Positions 36,547 to 46,063 are shown, counted from the first letter of the stretch. The stretch is 64,000 nt of DNA from Candidatus Hydrogenedentota bacterium (GCA_016791475.1 JAEUWI010000040.1:1-64000), one strand, 5' to 3'. The notes: generated by a model from the sequence alone, not told the origin. Translations and numbers: made by a program.

Positions 36547-38163
36547 ATGGCGCACCCCGCCATCGATGCCTGGCGACAGACCCTGGGCCAGGCGAAAGTC
36601 GACACCACCTCTGAAGCCATCGCCCGCTTTGCCCGCACCATGCAGCCCCAGGGCACCACGCCCAACTGCGTGCTCTATCCCGAATCGCCGGAAGATGTGC
36701 AGGCTATCGTTCGCATTGCCCAGGAGCATGCCCACGGCGTCTATCCCATCTCCGGCGGGAAGAACTGGGGCTATGGCGACGCCTGCGCGGCGGTGGACGA
36801 CGCCGCCATCATTGATCTCGGGCGCATGAATCGGATTTTTGAGATCAACCGCGAACTGGGCTACGCGGTCATCGAGCCCGGCGTCACCCAGCAGCAACTC
36901 TTCGACGCCGTCCGCCGGCAGGCCCCGGAATACTGGGTGGACGTTACCGGGGCCGGACCGGATGCCAGCATCGTCGGCAACATGTGCGAGCGGGGTTTTG
37001 GTCACACCGCCTACGGGGATCATGTGCGCACTACCTGCGGCATGACGGTGGTCCTGCCCGACGGACGTCTTCTCGACACGGGATTTGGCCACTTTCCGGG
37101 CGCAAAATCGGCCCACGTCTATCCCTACGGTGTGGGGCCCATCCTCGACGGGCTATTCATGCAATCCAACCTCGGCATCGTCGTGCGCATCGGCATATGG
37201 CTCTGCCCGAAGCCCGAAGCATTCAGCTTTTTCCTCGTGCGCGTGCCCGATGAGGACCAACTGGCCGAGGCCATCGATCGACTGCGGCCCCTGCGGCTCC
37301 ACGGCATCCTGAACAGCGCGGTGCACATCGGCAACGACCTGCGGGTCTTCACCAGCATGGACCAATACCCCTGGGAGCGCGCCAAGGGCGAGACGCCCCT
37401 GCCGGAGGATCTGCGCCGCACCCTGCGCGCGGAAACCCGCCTCGGCGCGTGGAACATCACCGGATCCTTTTCCGGAACGCCGCCCCAGGTGCGCGAGGCC
37501 CGACGTCGGCTGAAGCGGATTTTCGGCGACATGGGCAAGGTCGTCTTCGTCAATGATCGCAAGCTCGCCCTCGGCAGGCGCGTCGCAGGCTGGCTCGGCC
37601 GAATCGGCCTGGCTCCCACCCTGCGCAAGCACCTCGACGCCCTCGAACCAAACTATGGCCTGCTCAAGGGCATTCCCACCGACATGCCCCTCCAGAGCCT
37701 CGGCTGGCGACTGCGCGAAGGGTGGGAGGGACGTATCACCGATCCACTCGACACCCCGGCGGGCCTGATCTGGCTCGCGCCCGTGCTGCCCCTCCGCGGG
37801 GAAGACGCCCGGCGGGTTGTCGATATCGTCACTCCCATATTCCAGCGCCACGGCTTTGACCTGCCCATGACCTTTACCCTGCTCAACGAGCGATCCATGG
37901 TCGCGGTGATGAACGTTTCCTTCGACAAGTCACAGCCGGACGACGTGGACCGTGCCCGGTCCTGCTACGCGGCCGCCGCCGAGGCCGTCATCGCCGAAGG
38001 CTACATCCCCTACCGCAGCAGTCCAGCAGGCATGGCGCGCCTCGTCCGCCGGGGCGACGTCTATTGGGAGGCCGCGGCGCAAATTAAAAGCGCCCTCGAT
38101 CCCAACCAGGTGTTGGCGCGAGGGCGCTATATTCCGACATCGGACGGAGGCGACAAAGCCTAG
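36547..38163 (+). CDS. FAD-linked oxidase, vanillyl-alcohol oxidase family
   Basis: The 538-residue protein has an N-terminal FAD-binding domain. CVLYPESPEDVQAIVRIAQE is followed by PISGGKNWGYGDA, the diphosphate-binding loop typical of 4-cresol dehydrogenase, eugenol hydroxylase and vanillyl-alcohol oxidase. A VTGAGPDASIVGNMCERGFG-like segment and a C-terminal substrate domain come next. It probably oxidises a phenolic or related alcohol. No cytochrome subunit gene adjoins. The stop TAG lies in a CTAG that also supplies the stop of the convergent foldase gene. Confidence 0.85.
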   Translation: MAHPAIDAWRQTLGQAKVDTTSEAIARFARTMQPQGTTPNCVLYPESPEDVQAIVRIAQEHAHGVYPISGGKNWGYGDACAAVDDAAIIDLGRMNRIFEINRELGYAVIEPGVTQQQLFDAVRRQAPEYWVDVTGAGPDASIVGNMCERGFGHTAYGDHVRTTCGMTVVLPDGRLLDTGFGHFPGAKSAHVYPYGVGPILDGLFMQSNLGIVVRIGIWLCPKPEAFSFFLVRVPDEDQLAEAIDRLRPLRLHGILNSAVHIGNDLRVFTSMDQYPWERAKGETPLPEDLRRTLRAETRLGAWNITGSFSGTPPQVREARRRLKRIFGDMGKVVFVNDRKLALGRRVAGWLGRIGLAPTLRKHLDALEPNYGLLKGIPTDMPLQSLGWRLREGWEGRITDPLDTPAGLIWLAPVLPLRGEDARRVVDIVTPIFQRHGFDLPMTFTLLNERSMVAVMNVSFDKSQPDDVDRARSCYAAAAEAVIAEGYIPYRSSPAGMARLVRRGDVYWEAAAQIKSALDPNQVLARGRYIPTSDGGDKA

Positions 38164-39287
38164 CTTTCAAAGATGTCCTTATCACCACCCCGGGGTTCAG
38201 GAATCTTGTCCTCGAAGATCTCCGCGCCCTTTTCTTCCCAAAGTCTGTCCATCATCGCGGTGAAGGCCACCGGACCCGAGACATAGGGGCGCGCCTCTTC
38301 GAAAGGCAACACCTCGGCGGGCTTGGCTTCCAGTACCTTGAATACGATCCAGCACTCCGGCACCGTCTCCTGAACCGCCTGGCCGTTCGCATCCTTGCTC
38401 ACCCGGCCATAGTCGGGCATATACGTCGGCCCGAGCACATCGCCAACCGCCGCGCCGGAGGCCTCCTGCCAGAAGCCCTTGAAACGCTCGAGCGAGGGGT
38501 TGTTCTCGATAACGGACTCGATTCCATAGCGGATGTCTTTTGCAAGGTATTCGTTCAGAATATCCTCAAAGGTCTCCCCGGCATTCAACCGTTCCCGCAC
38601 CTTGGAAGCCTCGGCGGAGGATCCGGGCTCGGACGTGGGAAACTGGAGCCCGAGAATCGTGAGGCTCTCAAAACTCTTGAAGTTCTCCTTGTTGACCTCG
38701 TACTCCATCTTGAGGTCTTCCTCGTCGAGCACCAGTTCTTTCGCCAGGAAAGCCTTCTGAGCCAGATAAGAGACCGCCTGATCGCCCTGAATCTTATCCA
38801 GCATCACGTCCGTTTCCTGCTCGATCATGTCCTTGACCCGCTGGATCTCTTCGGCGGTCAGGTTGTAGATCTGCATGAGCTGGGATTCCTCACCGGGCTT
38901 CGGAACCGGAATGGCCCACATGTGGCGATAGGTCTCCTCTTTGTCGCCGGCCGTCTTGAAAAACTCTTCACGCACGGCGTCGCGGTCGACCTTGATTTCA
39001 CCTTTGGCGGCAAGCTCGATACCGAGCGGGATCTTGATCTCCTTGTCGATGTACTGTCTCAGCACCCGAACATAGTCCTGGCGCGTACGGATGATTGGTC
39101 GCTTGTCATCCGGCATGTCGTAGATGTAATGCTGCAACGTGCCTCTCGTAATGTTCTTGTCGCCAATCTTGGCAACCACGATCCGGTCCGTGTCCGCGAT
39201 CCAGCCGCACCCCGAACTGACCACGGCCAGAATCGCAACTACCGCAACCACGCGAAGTGCAACAACGCCCCGACTGAGATAACGCAT
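38160..39287 (-). CDS. Lipoprotein with SurA/PpiC-type foldase layout
   Basis: The 375-residue protein has a lipoprotein signal (VVAVVAILAVVSSGCG). The N-terminal SurA-like helical domain begins VAKIGDKNITRGTLQHYIYD. A parvulin-like region follows (about 225-345, VRERLNAGETFEDILNEYLA, then GDVLGPTYMPDYGRV and CWIVFKVLEAKPAEVLPFEE). It probably assists folding of exported proteins in the periplasm. The parvulin part is diverged, so isomerase activity is uncertain. The start at 39287 has GGAG 9 bases upstream. Confidence 0.75.
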   Translation of the reverse strand: MRYLSRGVVALRVVAVVAILAVVSSGCGWIADTDRIVVAKIGDKNITRGTLQHYIYDMPDDKRPIIRTRQDYVRVLRQYIDKEIKIPLGIELAAKGEIKVDRDAVREEFFKTAGDKEETYRHMWAIPVPKPGEESQLMQIYNLTAEEIQRVKDMIEQETDVMLDKIQGDQAVSYLAQKAFLAKELVLDEEDLKMEYEVNKENFKSFESLTILGLQFPTSEPGSSAEASKVRERLNAGETFEDILNEYLAKDIRYGIESVIENNPSLERFKGFWQEASGAAVGDVLGPTYMPDYGRVSKDANGQAVQETVPECWIVFKVLEAKPAEVLPFEEARPYVSGPVAFTAMMDRLWEEKGAEIFEDKIPEPRGGDKDIFES

Positions 39288-39709
39288 ACAAGTGCTCCTT
39301 GATTTGGCCACAAGGCGGCCCGAGTGAACTACATAATGATATCGCCTATCGTAGCATCCGGAGCGGCCATATTAACAATCCCCCACCCGCCGGCGCAGCC
39401 CCCCGGACATCCCGGGTCCGCCGCGCCAAACCGTCCGGTATCGCCGGATTTTCGTGGCGGGGCCGCCGCTTTATCCCCCGGCGCTGTTGAGCTATACTCA
39501 CAGTGTGGGTCTCCACGCCAATCCCGGCTCGCCGGGAGCGGCGCCGCCATTCGGGGCAGGATGACCACCTGCTGGATCGAGAGCAAAAGGCTGTAAACCA
39601 TGAGAGCGTATCTTTCTGTGGCCGCGGTGCCGCGCGGGGGCGATGGCCCCGCCGCACGGGGACGCGCCACCCTCAAGGCGGGTGCCCGCCGGGAGGGCTC
39701 GCCATCGTG

Positions 39710-42568
39710 ATGCGGGACACCATTCGCCACTCGGTGGCCCTGAAAGTGTTGCTACCCCTCGTGGTCGCGGCCGTTCTTGCCGTGGCCGCCGTCTGCACCG
39801 TCTCCGCCAGTCTCGGGGGCCTGGTGGCCCTGCTCATGGCCATGATGACGCTCCTCGCCTATGTCCTCCTGCGGCGCTACGTGCTCGATCCCATCCACGC
39901 CATCGAACTCGCCCTCGATTCGCGCGCACGCGGGGAGGAAGGTGTCTACGCCAACATAATCGCCCGGGACGAAGTCGGCTCACTCGCCATCGCACTCAAT
40001 ACCATGATCGAGCAGCAACTGGAGAGCCAGGTTAAGTATAAGAAAGTCCTCGACACCATCACCGACGGCGTTGTCGTGCTCGATGCCCGCGGCCTGATCC
40101 AGGCGGCCAACCCCGCAATTCGCACCATGTTCGGCTTCGAAAACGAAAACATGACCGGGGAGAACTTCCTCGATCTCCTCCTCGGCCAGACCGAAGCCTC
40201 CGACTTCCTGCCCAGCATCGCCGATCTCCACGCCCAGCACGCCAGCGAAATCGGCCTGGCGGCGGGCGAGCTGATCGCCCGACGCCGCGATGGGCGAAAA
40301 TTTCCTGTCGAAATATCCCTGACCGCCATGGAAACCCGCGAAGGCCCCGCCTTCACCGGCGTCATCCGCGATATAACCGCCCACAAGGCGACCCAGGAAG
40401 CGCTGGAATTCAACAACGAAGCCCTCCGCCTCCAGGCTACCCTCTACGCCTTCATACAGCACGCCTACAGCCTCGAACACCTCTTCCAGAGCATCCTTCC
40501 GGTCATCGCGAGCATCCGCGAAATGAAGGCCGAGCGGCGCGTCGCCGTTTATCTGAATGAGCCCGCCGAAGCCGAACTCCACCTTGCCGCGGTCTACGAT
40601 GAGGACCAGGACCCCGCCTGGCGACCGGATATGGAAAAGGTGGTCCAATCTTTCTGGGCCAAAGGCGAGATTGAAGGGCGCCAGGTGCTCGTGTATAGCG
40701 CCGCCCAGGGAGAGGCCCTCGAAGAGCGATTCGGAAGTTACATCATACCCCTCTACGCCGGCGGCGAGATTCAGGGACTCCTCTATGCCCGCTGCCACAG
40801 CCGGCCCCGGCGCGACGCCCTCTGGTTGTCGGTACTCGAAGGGATCGGCGGTCAGCTCGGCATGGCCGTGCTTGACCAGCGCAGAAAATCCGAGGTGGAG
40901 CGCGCCCGCGACGCCGCCCTGCGGCTCAACAACGAACTCGCGGTCTCCGTCGAGCATGCCCGCGAAATGGCCCAGGCCGCCCGCGCCGCCAGCGTGGCCA
41001 AGAGCCAGTTTCTGGCCAACATGAGCCACGAAATACGTACCCCCATGAACGGCGTGCTGGGCATGCTGGAACTGCTCCGCGAAACCGAACTCACGGCGGA
41101 ACAGCAGGATTTTGCCGACACCATCAAGACCTCGGCGGAGTCCCTCCTCGATCTGCTGAATGAGATCCTGGACTTCTCCAAGATCGAAGCGGGCAAGGTC
41201 GAACTGGAATCCCTCGATTTCGACCTCCGGAATACCCTCGACGAATGCCTGGAACTCCTCGGCGCACGCGCCGAAGAGAAAAACCTGGAGCTGGCCTGCC
41301 TCGTACACGCCGAAGTGCCCCAGTGTGTCAACGGCGACCCGGGAAGGCTCCGCCAGATCCTCCTTAACCTCATCAGCAACGCCCTCAAATTTACCGACGA
41401 AGGCGAGGTCACCGTGGTCGTCGCATTGGATGAGAATGGCGACGACGGGGACCGCGTCCGCTTCGAAGTCTCCGACACGGGGATCGGTATCCCGCAGGAT
41501 CGCATGAGCCGCCTCTTCGAATCCTTTACCCAGGCCGACGAGTCCACCACCCGGAAGTACGGTGGTACCGGATTGGGGCTGGCCATCTCCAAGCAACTGG
41601 CCGAATTGATGCAGGGCGGATTGCGCTGCGAGAGCGAGCCGGGCCGGGGTACCACCTTCACCGCCACGCTCCAGTTCCGGCCCCCCCTCAAGCCGGCCAG
41701 CAAACCCGTCATCGAGTCCATCGACATGACCGGCTTGCGGGTGCTCCTCGCCGATGACAACGCCGTGAGCCGCGCCTTCATCAGCACCATCCTGGAAGGC
41801 TGCGGGGCCGCCGTATCAAGTGTCCCCGGCGGCCCCGAGGCCCTGGAACTCCTGGCCGATCCCGCCGTCCCACCCTTTGAAGTGGCCCTCCTCGACCACG
41901 GTATGCCGGAGATGAACGGCCCCGCGCTGGCCCGCCACATCCGCGCGCTGCCTCAGGCCCGCGAACTGCCCCTGATCCTCCTCGCCAGTCTCGCCGTTCG
42001 CGGCGACGCGCGCAAGATGGAGGAGGCGGGCTTCTCCGGATTCCTGCCGAAACCGGTCAAAGCGGAGCGCCTCCTCGACTGTATCGCGGCCGTACTCGGA
42101 AAGAAGGAAGGCGAAGGAAAACCCGCCATGGTCACCCGCCACTATGTTCAGGAGGCGCGGCGGCAGCAGAAATTCCGTATCTTGCTGGCCGAGGATAACC
42201 TCGTCAATCAGAAGGTGGCCGTGCGCATGCTGGAGCGTCAGGGCTACGTTTGCGACGTGGTCTGCAATGGCCGGGAGGCGGTGGAGAGTGTGGGCCGGGA
42301 AGACTTCGATCTGGTCTTGATGGACTGCCAGATGCCCGAAATGGACGGATTCGAAGCCACGGAGCAAATCCGGGCGAGAGAGGACGGCGGGCGGAGAATT
42401 CCCATCGTCGCGCTGACGGCCAACGCGATCCAGGGCGACAGGGAGCGCTGCCTCGCCGCGGGCATGGATGATTACGTCAGCAAGCCGATCAACCCCGGCC
42501 TGCTCCACGAAGTCCTCGAGCGCTGGATGGACCCCGATCGTTCCCGAAAATCCCTCCGGGGCGCCTGA
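39710..42568 (+). CDS. Hybrid sensor histidine kinase with PAS, GAF-like and two receiver domains
   Basis: The 952-residue protein has two N-terminal membrane segments (about 8-45) with almost no periplasmic loop, and a HAMP-like linker. A PAS domain (about 109-225, YKKVLDTITDGVVVLDARGL) and a GAF-like region (about 250-400) follow. The phosphoacceptor domain has His440 in NMSHEIRTPMNG, and an ATPase domain follows with DTGIGIPQ and GGTGLGLAI. Two receiver domains have Asp near 727 (LLDHGMPEM) and 869 (LMDCQMPEM). The signal is unknown. The ATG at 39710 is one codon after a possible GTG. The next kinase gene is convergent, 3 bases away. Confidence 0.9.
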   Translation: MRDTIRHSVALKVLLPLVVAAVLAVAAVCTVSASLGGLVALLMAMMTLLAYVLLRRYVLDPIHAIELALDSRARGEEGVYANIIARDEVGSLAIALNTMIEQQLESQVKYKKVLDTITDGVVVLDARGLIQAANPAIRTMFGFENENMTGENFLDLLLGQTEASDFLPSIADLHAQHASEIGLAAGELIARRRDGRKFPVEISLTAMETREGPAFTGVIRDITAHKATQEALEFNNEALRLQATLYAFIQHAYSLEHLFQSILPVIASIREMKAERRVAVYLNEPAEAELHLAAVYDEDQDPAWRPDMEKVVQSFWAKGEIEGRQVLVYSAAQGEALEERFGSYIIPLYAGGEIQGLLYARCHSRPRRDALWLSVLEGIGGQLGMAVLDQRRKSEVERARDAALRLNNELAVSVEHAREMAQAARAASVAKSQFLANMSHEIRTPMNGVLGMLELLRETELTAEQQDFADTIKTSAESLLDLLNEILDFSKIEAGKVELESLDFDLRNTLDECLELLGARAEEKNLELACLVHAEVPQCVNGDPGRLRQILLNLISNALKFTDEGEVTVVVALDENGDDGDRVRFEVSDTGIGIPQDRMSRLFESFTQADESTTRKYGGTGLGLAISKQLAELMQGGLRCESEPGRGTTFTATLQFRPPLKPASKPVIESIDMTGLRVLLADDNAVSRAFISTILEGCGAAVSSVPGGPEALELLADPAVPPFEVALLDHGMPEMNGPALARHIRALPQARELPLILLASLAVRGDARKMEEAGFSGFLPKPVKAERLLDCIAAVLGKKEGEGKPAMVTRHYVQEARRQQKFRILLAEDNLVNQKVAVRMLERQGYVCDVVCNGREAVESVGREDFDLVLMDCQMPEMDGFEATEQIRAREDGGRRIPIVALTANAIQGDRERCLAAGMDDYVSKPINPGLLHEVLERWMDPDRSRKSLRGA

Positions 42569-42571
42569 GGC

Positions 42572-43804
42572 TCAGCGGCGGTAGGGAAAGGTCAATTGGA
42601 AGCACGCGCCGCGACCCTCCCGGGGGACCAGCGTCACTTCGCCGCCATGCTGGTGCATCACATTCCGCACCACGCTCAGGCCCAGTCCCGTGCCCTTCTT
42701 ACCCTTCGTCGTGAAGAGGGTGTAGAAGATGCGCTGGCGGTCCTTCTCCGGTATGCCGGGGCCCGTGTCTTCGATGGTCAGCACAAGCTGGTTCGTCTCG
42801 CAGCGTGTCGTGATGGTGATCTCTCGCGGATCCGCCTGGGCTTCCATCGCCTGGCAGGCGTTGTAAATCAGGTTCAGAATCGCCTGGCGCACCAGCACAA
42901 AATCGCCCACGCAGATCGAGATGTCCGGGCTCAGATCCGTGCGAAGCGTCACCTGCTGGCGCGTAAGCAGTGGCCGCGCCACATCCAGGCAGACTTCCAC
43001 CGCGGTGTTGATATCAAAAGGGGACTGTTCGTCCGGCGTATGGCGCAGGAAATTCATCGTGGAGCGGACCAGCTCGGTGCAATGCCGGACCTGAGACTCC
43101 ATCGTTCCCAGGCGTTTCATCAGGCTCTCGTGCGAGGGGTCGGCGCTCAGAAGTTCAAGGTGCGTGCCCAGCACGGAGAGGGGCGTGCCCAGATCGTGCA
43201 TCGTGCCCGATACCAGTCGGCCCAGCGTCTCGAAGCGATTCGCCTCCATGGTGAGGCATTCCAGCGCTTTCCGGTCTTCTTCCCGGCGGCGCTTTTCCAC
43301 ACACGCCCGAATCTTTTCCAGCATGATGCGGTGATCAAAGGGCTTTTCCAGGTAGGCAAAGGCGCCATACTCTATCGCCTTCATCGCCGTATCCAGCTCG
43401 CCATAGCCCGTCAGGATGATGAACTCGATGTCATCGTGCTCTTCGCGAACTTCGCGCAGGAGATCCATGCCCGTCTTATGCGGCATGCGGATATCCGTAA
43501 TGATGATGTCCACCAGCTCTTCCTTGAGCTGGCCCAGCGCATCGTCCACGCCCGTCGCCAGGGACACGTCGTACTCTTCCTTCAACAGCATGCGAAGGGA
43601 CTGGCGCGGACCGTTCTCGTCATCCACAATCAGGATGCGTGGCGTCGTATTGAAATTGAAATCGATCGGAGGGCGGCTGGAACTGCGAACCTTGGTCATG
43701 AGGTTGCGGCGCGGCCGGCGTTCTTCGGGGCTCGCGTCCCCCAGAGCCGAAGCTATCGTCAGGGCTGCGCTGGGAAGGGGGAGTATTTGTGTGACTGCGT
43801 CCAC
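42572..43804 (-). CDS. Receiver-domain histidine kinase (REC-HK)
   Basis: The 410-residue soluble protein has an N-terminal receiver domain (about 55-170, ILIVDDENGPRQS; Asp in IIITDIRMP near 103; Lys in YLEKPFD). A histidine kinase follows, with His near 202 in SGTMHDLGTPLSVLG and an ATPase domain with DTGPGIPEKD and GKKGTGLGLSVV. It is therefore a kinase whose activity could be set by phosphotransfer to its own receiver, possibly from the neighbouring hybrid kinase. The start is GTG at 43804 with GGAG 5 bases upstream. An ATG at 43699 is possible. Confidence 0.87.
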   Translation of the reverse strand: MDAVTQILPLPSAALTIASALGDASPEERRPRRNLMTKVRSSSRPPIDFNFNTTPRILIVDDENGPRQSLRMLLKEEYDVSLATGVDDALGQLKEELVDIIITDIRMPHKTGMDLLREVREEHDDIEFIILTGYGELDTAMKAIEYGAFAYLEKPFDHRIMLEKIRACVEKRRREEDRKALECLTMEANRFETLGRLVSGTMHDLGTPLSVLGTHLELLSADPSHESLMKRLGTMESQVRHCTELVRSTMNFLRHTPDEQSPFDINTAVEVCLDVARPLLTRQQVTLRTDLSPDISICVGDFVLVRQAILNLIYNACQAMEAQADPREITITTRCETNQLVLTIEDTGPGIPEKDRQRIFYTLFTTKGKKGTGLGLSVVRNVMHQHGGEVTLVPREGRGACFQLTFPYRR

Positions 43805-44193
43805 GGGGGCTCCGATCTAACTGCGTCCGTTACAGATTTTCCGCTTCCTCGACCCCCGAAGAAAGCCTCTGGTTCTTTCCGGAGGGAAGAACCTGAATGC
43901 TGCACTGTGTAACGCATGGAGCGTGCCAGACTTGGTTTGTCACACTAAGTTTATTGGTATCAGTACCTTACGCCATGGTCGGCGCGGAGATGTGGTGTAC
44001 GTTTTTGTACAGCGCCCCTGTCGCCCAGAGAATCCGTTCAATTTTGTACGCCACCATTACATGTTTTTCGAGTTTTGCTGGACGCCAGCACGAAAAAAAA
44101 GATCGAGCGACACCCGAGAAAGTGCGCATATTCCCGTTAATGGGGGAGAGAACACGGTGGCGAGGGCGAATTCTAGCGCGCGGGAATTTTTTC
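43805..44193. other. Intergenic region without recognised gene
   Basis: I see no supported gene here. It holds the promoter region of the receiver-kinase gene and A/T-richer stretches (AGTTTATTGGTATCAGTACC near 43947, GTACGTTTTTGTAC near 43998). The short frames overlapping it have no ribosome-binding site or recognisable product. Confidence 0.5.
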
Positions 44194-44222
44194 TTGCGCA
44201 GAAATGTCTCTCCTGATAGACT
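44194..44222 (+). promoter_or_regulatory. Promoter of possible small RNA or 38-residue gene
   Basis: TTGCGC (44194-44199), 17 bases and TAGACT (44217-44222) match the boxes and spacing of the fliM promoter (TTGCGC-17-TATACT). Transcription would begin near 44229. Confidence 0.5.
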
Positions 44223-44256
44223 ACGCACCATTCACTTCAACCAGGGAATTCCTACC

Positions 44257-44373
44257 ATGTTTACCAACCCGGGCGAAAAAGCCACGAAATGCAACACGAT
44301 GCGATTCCTCGTATTCGTGTGGCATGCCAATGTAATTGGCGTGGCCGGGCTCCGGGTGAGGCATATGCACTAG
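44257..44373 (+). CDS. Possible 38-residue protein
   Basis: The frame MFTNPGEKATKCNTMRFLVF, then VWHANVIGVAGLRVRHMH, lies between the promoter at 44194 and the terminator at 44409-44439. AGGGAA stands 8 bases before the ATG. Not recognised. The middle is mildly hydrophobic. The same stretch contains GCCAAT-GTA-ATTGGC, so the transcript may instead act as RNA. Confidence 0.35.
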   Translation: MFTNPGEKATKCNTMRFLVFVWHANVIGVAGLRVRHMH

Positions 44374-44408
44374 CAATTCCGCGAAGACATAGCACAGCTT
44401 ACCCAGCC

Positions 44409-44439
44409 ACAGGCCCCCAAAAGCCTGTGGTTTTCTTTT
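44409..44439 (+). terminator. Rho-independent terminator
   Basis: CCACAGGC and GCCTGTGG pair around CCCCAAAA, followed by TTTTCTTTT. It ends the unit starting near 44229, giving a transcript of about 210 bases. Confidence 0.85.
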
Positions 44440-44499
44440 AAACCCGGTTGGCCGATGTTCGGCCCGCCACAACCAAACAGACCCAGAAGGAATCTCAAC

Positions 44500-44655
44500 A
44501 TGAAACACGTCAATGTAGCCGCCCGAGTAAAACGCGCCAACGTATCCCCCACGTGGCGCCGAATTATGTTTACCGAATCCCTGTTCTACGCGGGTCAGGG
44601 CGACACACAACAAAAATTCAGAGACGAAAGAGAGCCGAGATATGGCCAGCTATAA
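44500..44655 (+). CDS. Possible 51-residue basic protein
   Basis: The frame MKHVNVAARVKRANVSPTWR and onward ends in TAA-like context at 44655, overlapping the start of the sigma-4-like gene by 14 bases. GAAGGAA lies 7 bases before the ATG, a good ribosome-binding site. The product is basic and not recognised. It could serve as a leader coupling translation to the next gene. Confidence 0.45.
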   Translation: MKHVNVAARVKRANVSPTWRRIMFTESLFYAGQGDTQQKFRDEREPRYGQL

Positions 44656-45064
44656 TCCCGATTTCTGGGAAATCCCCACCGAAATGGCGACCCTTGACCG
44701 GGTGCCCGCCACCGAAGCTTTGTATTACGAGTCCGAAGACGACCGCGAACGACGCTACGCCATGCAGTCGTTCTACGAGGACGTGAAGCCGTCCGTCAGC
44801 GACTTCATCGAGAAGTGCCTCACCCCCCGTCAGAAGGAAGTGGTGAAGCTTTATTATTACTATGGGAAGACGCAGGAAGATATCGCCGTCATTCTCCAAC
44901 TGACCCAGTCCACCGTCAGCCGCCACCTTTTCGGAACCGTCCGGAGCGGCAAGAAAGTGGGCGGGGCCATTCCGAAACTGCGCAAATTGATCGACCGGAC
45001 CGACAACCCGGTGATCGCGGGCGCACTTGAAACCCTTCAGGGCCGACTCAAGGAGGCCGTCTGA
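44642..45064 (+). CDS. Sigma-70 region-4-like DNA-binding protein
   Basis: The 140-residue protein has an acidic N-terminal half. The C-terminal helix-turn-helix LTPRQKEVVKLYYYYGKTQE, then DIAVILQLTQSTVSRHLFGT, is the layout of sigma region 4 without region 2. It is therefore more likely a stand-alone regulator or phage-type factor than a sigma factor. The YYY run and the KVGGAIPKLRKLID tail are unusual. AGAGCCGAG lies before the ATG. Confidence 0.7.
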   Translation: MASYNPDFWEIPTEMATLDRVPATEALYYESEDDRERRYAMQSFYEDVKPSVSDFIEKCLTPRQKEVVKLYYYYGKTQEDIAVILQLTQSTVSRHLFGTVRSGKKVGGAIPKLRKLIDRTDNPVIAGALETLQGRLKEAV

Positions 45065-45233
45065 TGTCGGGTCAAGCCCTTTATTTCCAGTACCCTGGAC
45101 AACGCCCAAGGGCGCCCGACGGAAGTTGCATGCCCCTTCCCGGCATGATAGAATAGCCCCCAGAGTTTGAATCCTAACGGATTGGACTCAGGCGGTATGG
45201 TGTCGGGAAACCGCCGAATCAGGTGGGTATTGC

Positions 45234-45262
45234 TTGACACGCCCTGAGTATTGTGGTTAAAT
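45234..45262 (+). promoter_or_regulatory. Promoter of OmpA-family gene
   Basis: TTGACA (45234-45239), 17 bases and TTAAAT (45257-45262) form a near-consensus promoter, 88 bases before the ATG. A palindrome CAATTTAAATTG lies in the leader near 45315. The gap 45065-45350 holds nothing else. Confidence 0.7.
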
Positions 45263-45350
45263 GGTTGGTACGGAGCTATGTATGCTTTGTATGACCAAAA
45301 AAGACGCGGAATGACAATTTAAATTGCAGCGAAGAAGGAGAAAGACCGCC

Positions 45351-46007
45351 ATGAAACGATTAGTTGCATTGGCCCTGATTGCCGCCGTATGTGGTTTTGG
45401 TGGCAAGGCAGAAGCCGCAAAACATTGGGACGATATGTCCTGGTGGGGTAACACCGGTGCTACCCCCGCACCGACCGCTGACACCAAGGGCCGTTCCGGT
45501 TACTGGTGGTGGCCGATTGAACCCGCCTCCAACGCCGACGACGGCGAGCTGTGGGGCAACCGTGGTATTGTGTACCACACGTACGCTCCTGCCGCTCCGG
45601 CGGAACCCGCCAAAGAGGTAGCGCCCGAACCTGAGCAGAAGGCGAACGAAGTTCCCACGCGCACCGCTATCGTGCTGAACAACGTGCTCTTCGACTTCGA
45701 CAAGTCCACGCTGAAGCCCGAAGGCAAAGCTGAAATCGACAAGCTCGTCGCTGAGATGACCAAGTTCCCCGGTGACACGGTGGTCGTGGTCGGTCACACC
45801 GACAGCGTCGGCACCGATGCGTACAACATGGCCCTTGGCCAGCGTCGTGCGGATGCCGTGGTGGCCTACATGAAGGCTGCCGGTATCGACGCCGCCCGCA
45901 TCGGCTCCAAGAGCATGGGCGAGAGCTCCCCGGCTGTGCCGAACGACTCGGCCGCCAACCGCGCGCTTAACCGCCGTGCCGTGTTCGAAATCACCCTGGG
46001 CAACTAA
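45351..46007 (+). CDS. OmpA-family outer-membrane/peptidoglycan-binding protein
   Basis: The 218-residue protein has a signal peptide (LVALALIAAVCGFGGKAEA). A Trp-rich segment (WDDMSWWGN, SGYWWWPIE) and a linker of Pro, Ala and Glu follow. The C-terminal OmpA domain (about 108-218) has LFDFDKSTLKPEG, VVGHTDSVGTDAYN, ALGQRRADAVVAYM and NRALNRRAVFEI, the residues that hold meso-diaminopimelate. It probably tethers the envelope to peptidoglycan. A good promoter, AAGGAG and a strong terminator suggest high expression. Confidence 0.9.
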   Translation: MKRLVALALIAAVCGFGGKAEAAKHWDDMSWWGNTGATPAPTADTKGRSGYWWWPIEPASNADDGELWGNRGIVYHTYAPAAPAEPAKEVAPEPEQKANEVPTRTAIVLNNVLFDFDKSTLKPEGKAEIDKLVAEMTKFPGDTVVVVGHTDSVGTDAYNMALGQRRADAVVAYMKAAGIDAARIGSKSMGESSPAVPNDSAANRALNRRAVFEITLGN

Positions 46008-46033
46008 GCTCGGGTAACAAAAGCTGAAGATTC

Positions 46034-46063
46034 CCCGGCGCCTTTCGAGGCGCCGGGTTTTTT
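46034..46063 (+). terminator. Terminator of OmpA-family gene
   Basis: CCCGGCGCCT and AGGCGCCGGG form a 10-base stem with a TTCG tetraloop, followed by six T residues. It ends one base before the left arm of the repeat at 46064. Confidence 0.95.

Noticed and set aside
44642-45064. A full sigma factor
   Set aside because: Only region-4-like sequence is present; the N-terminal half lacks regions 2 and 3.
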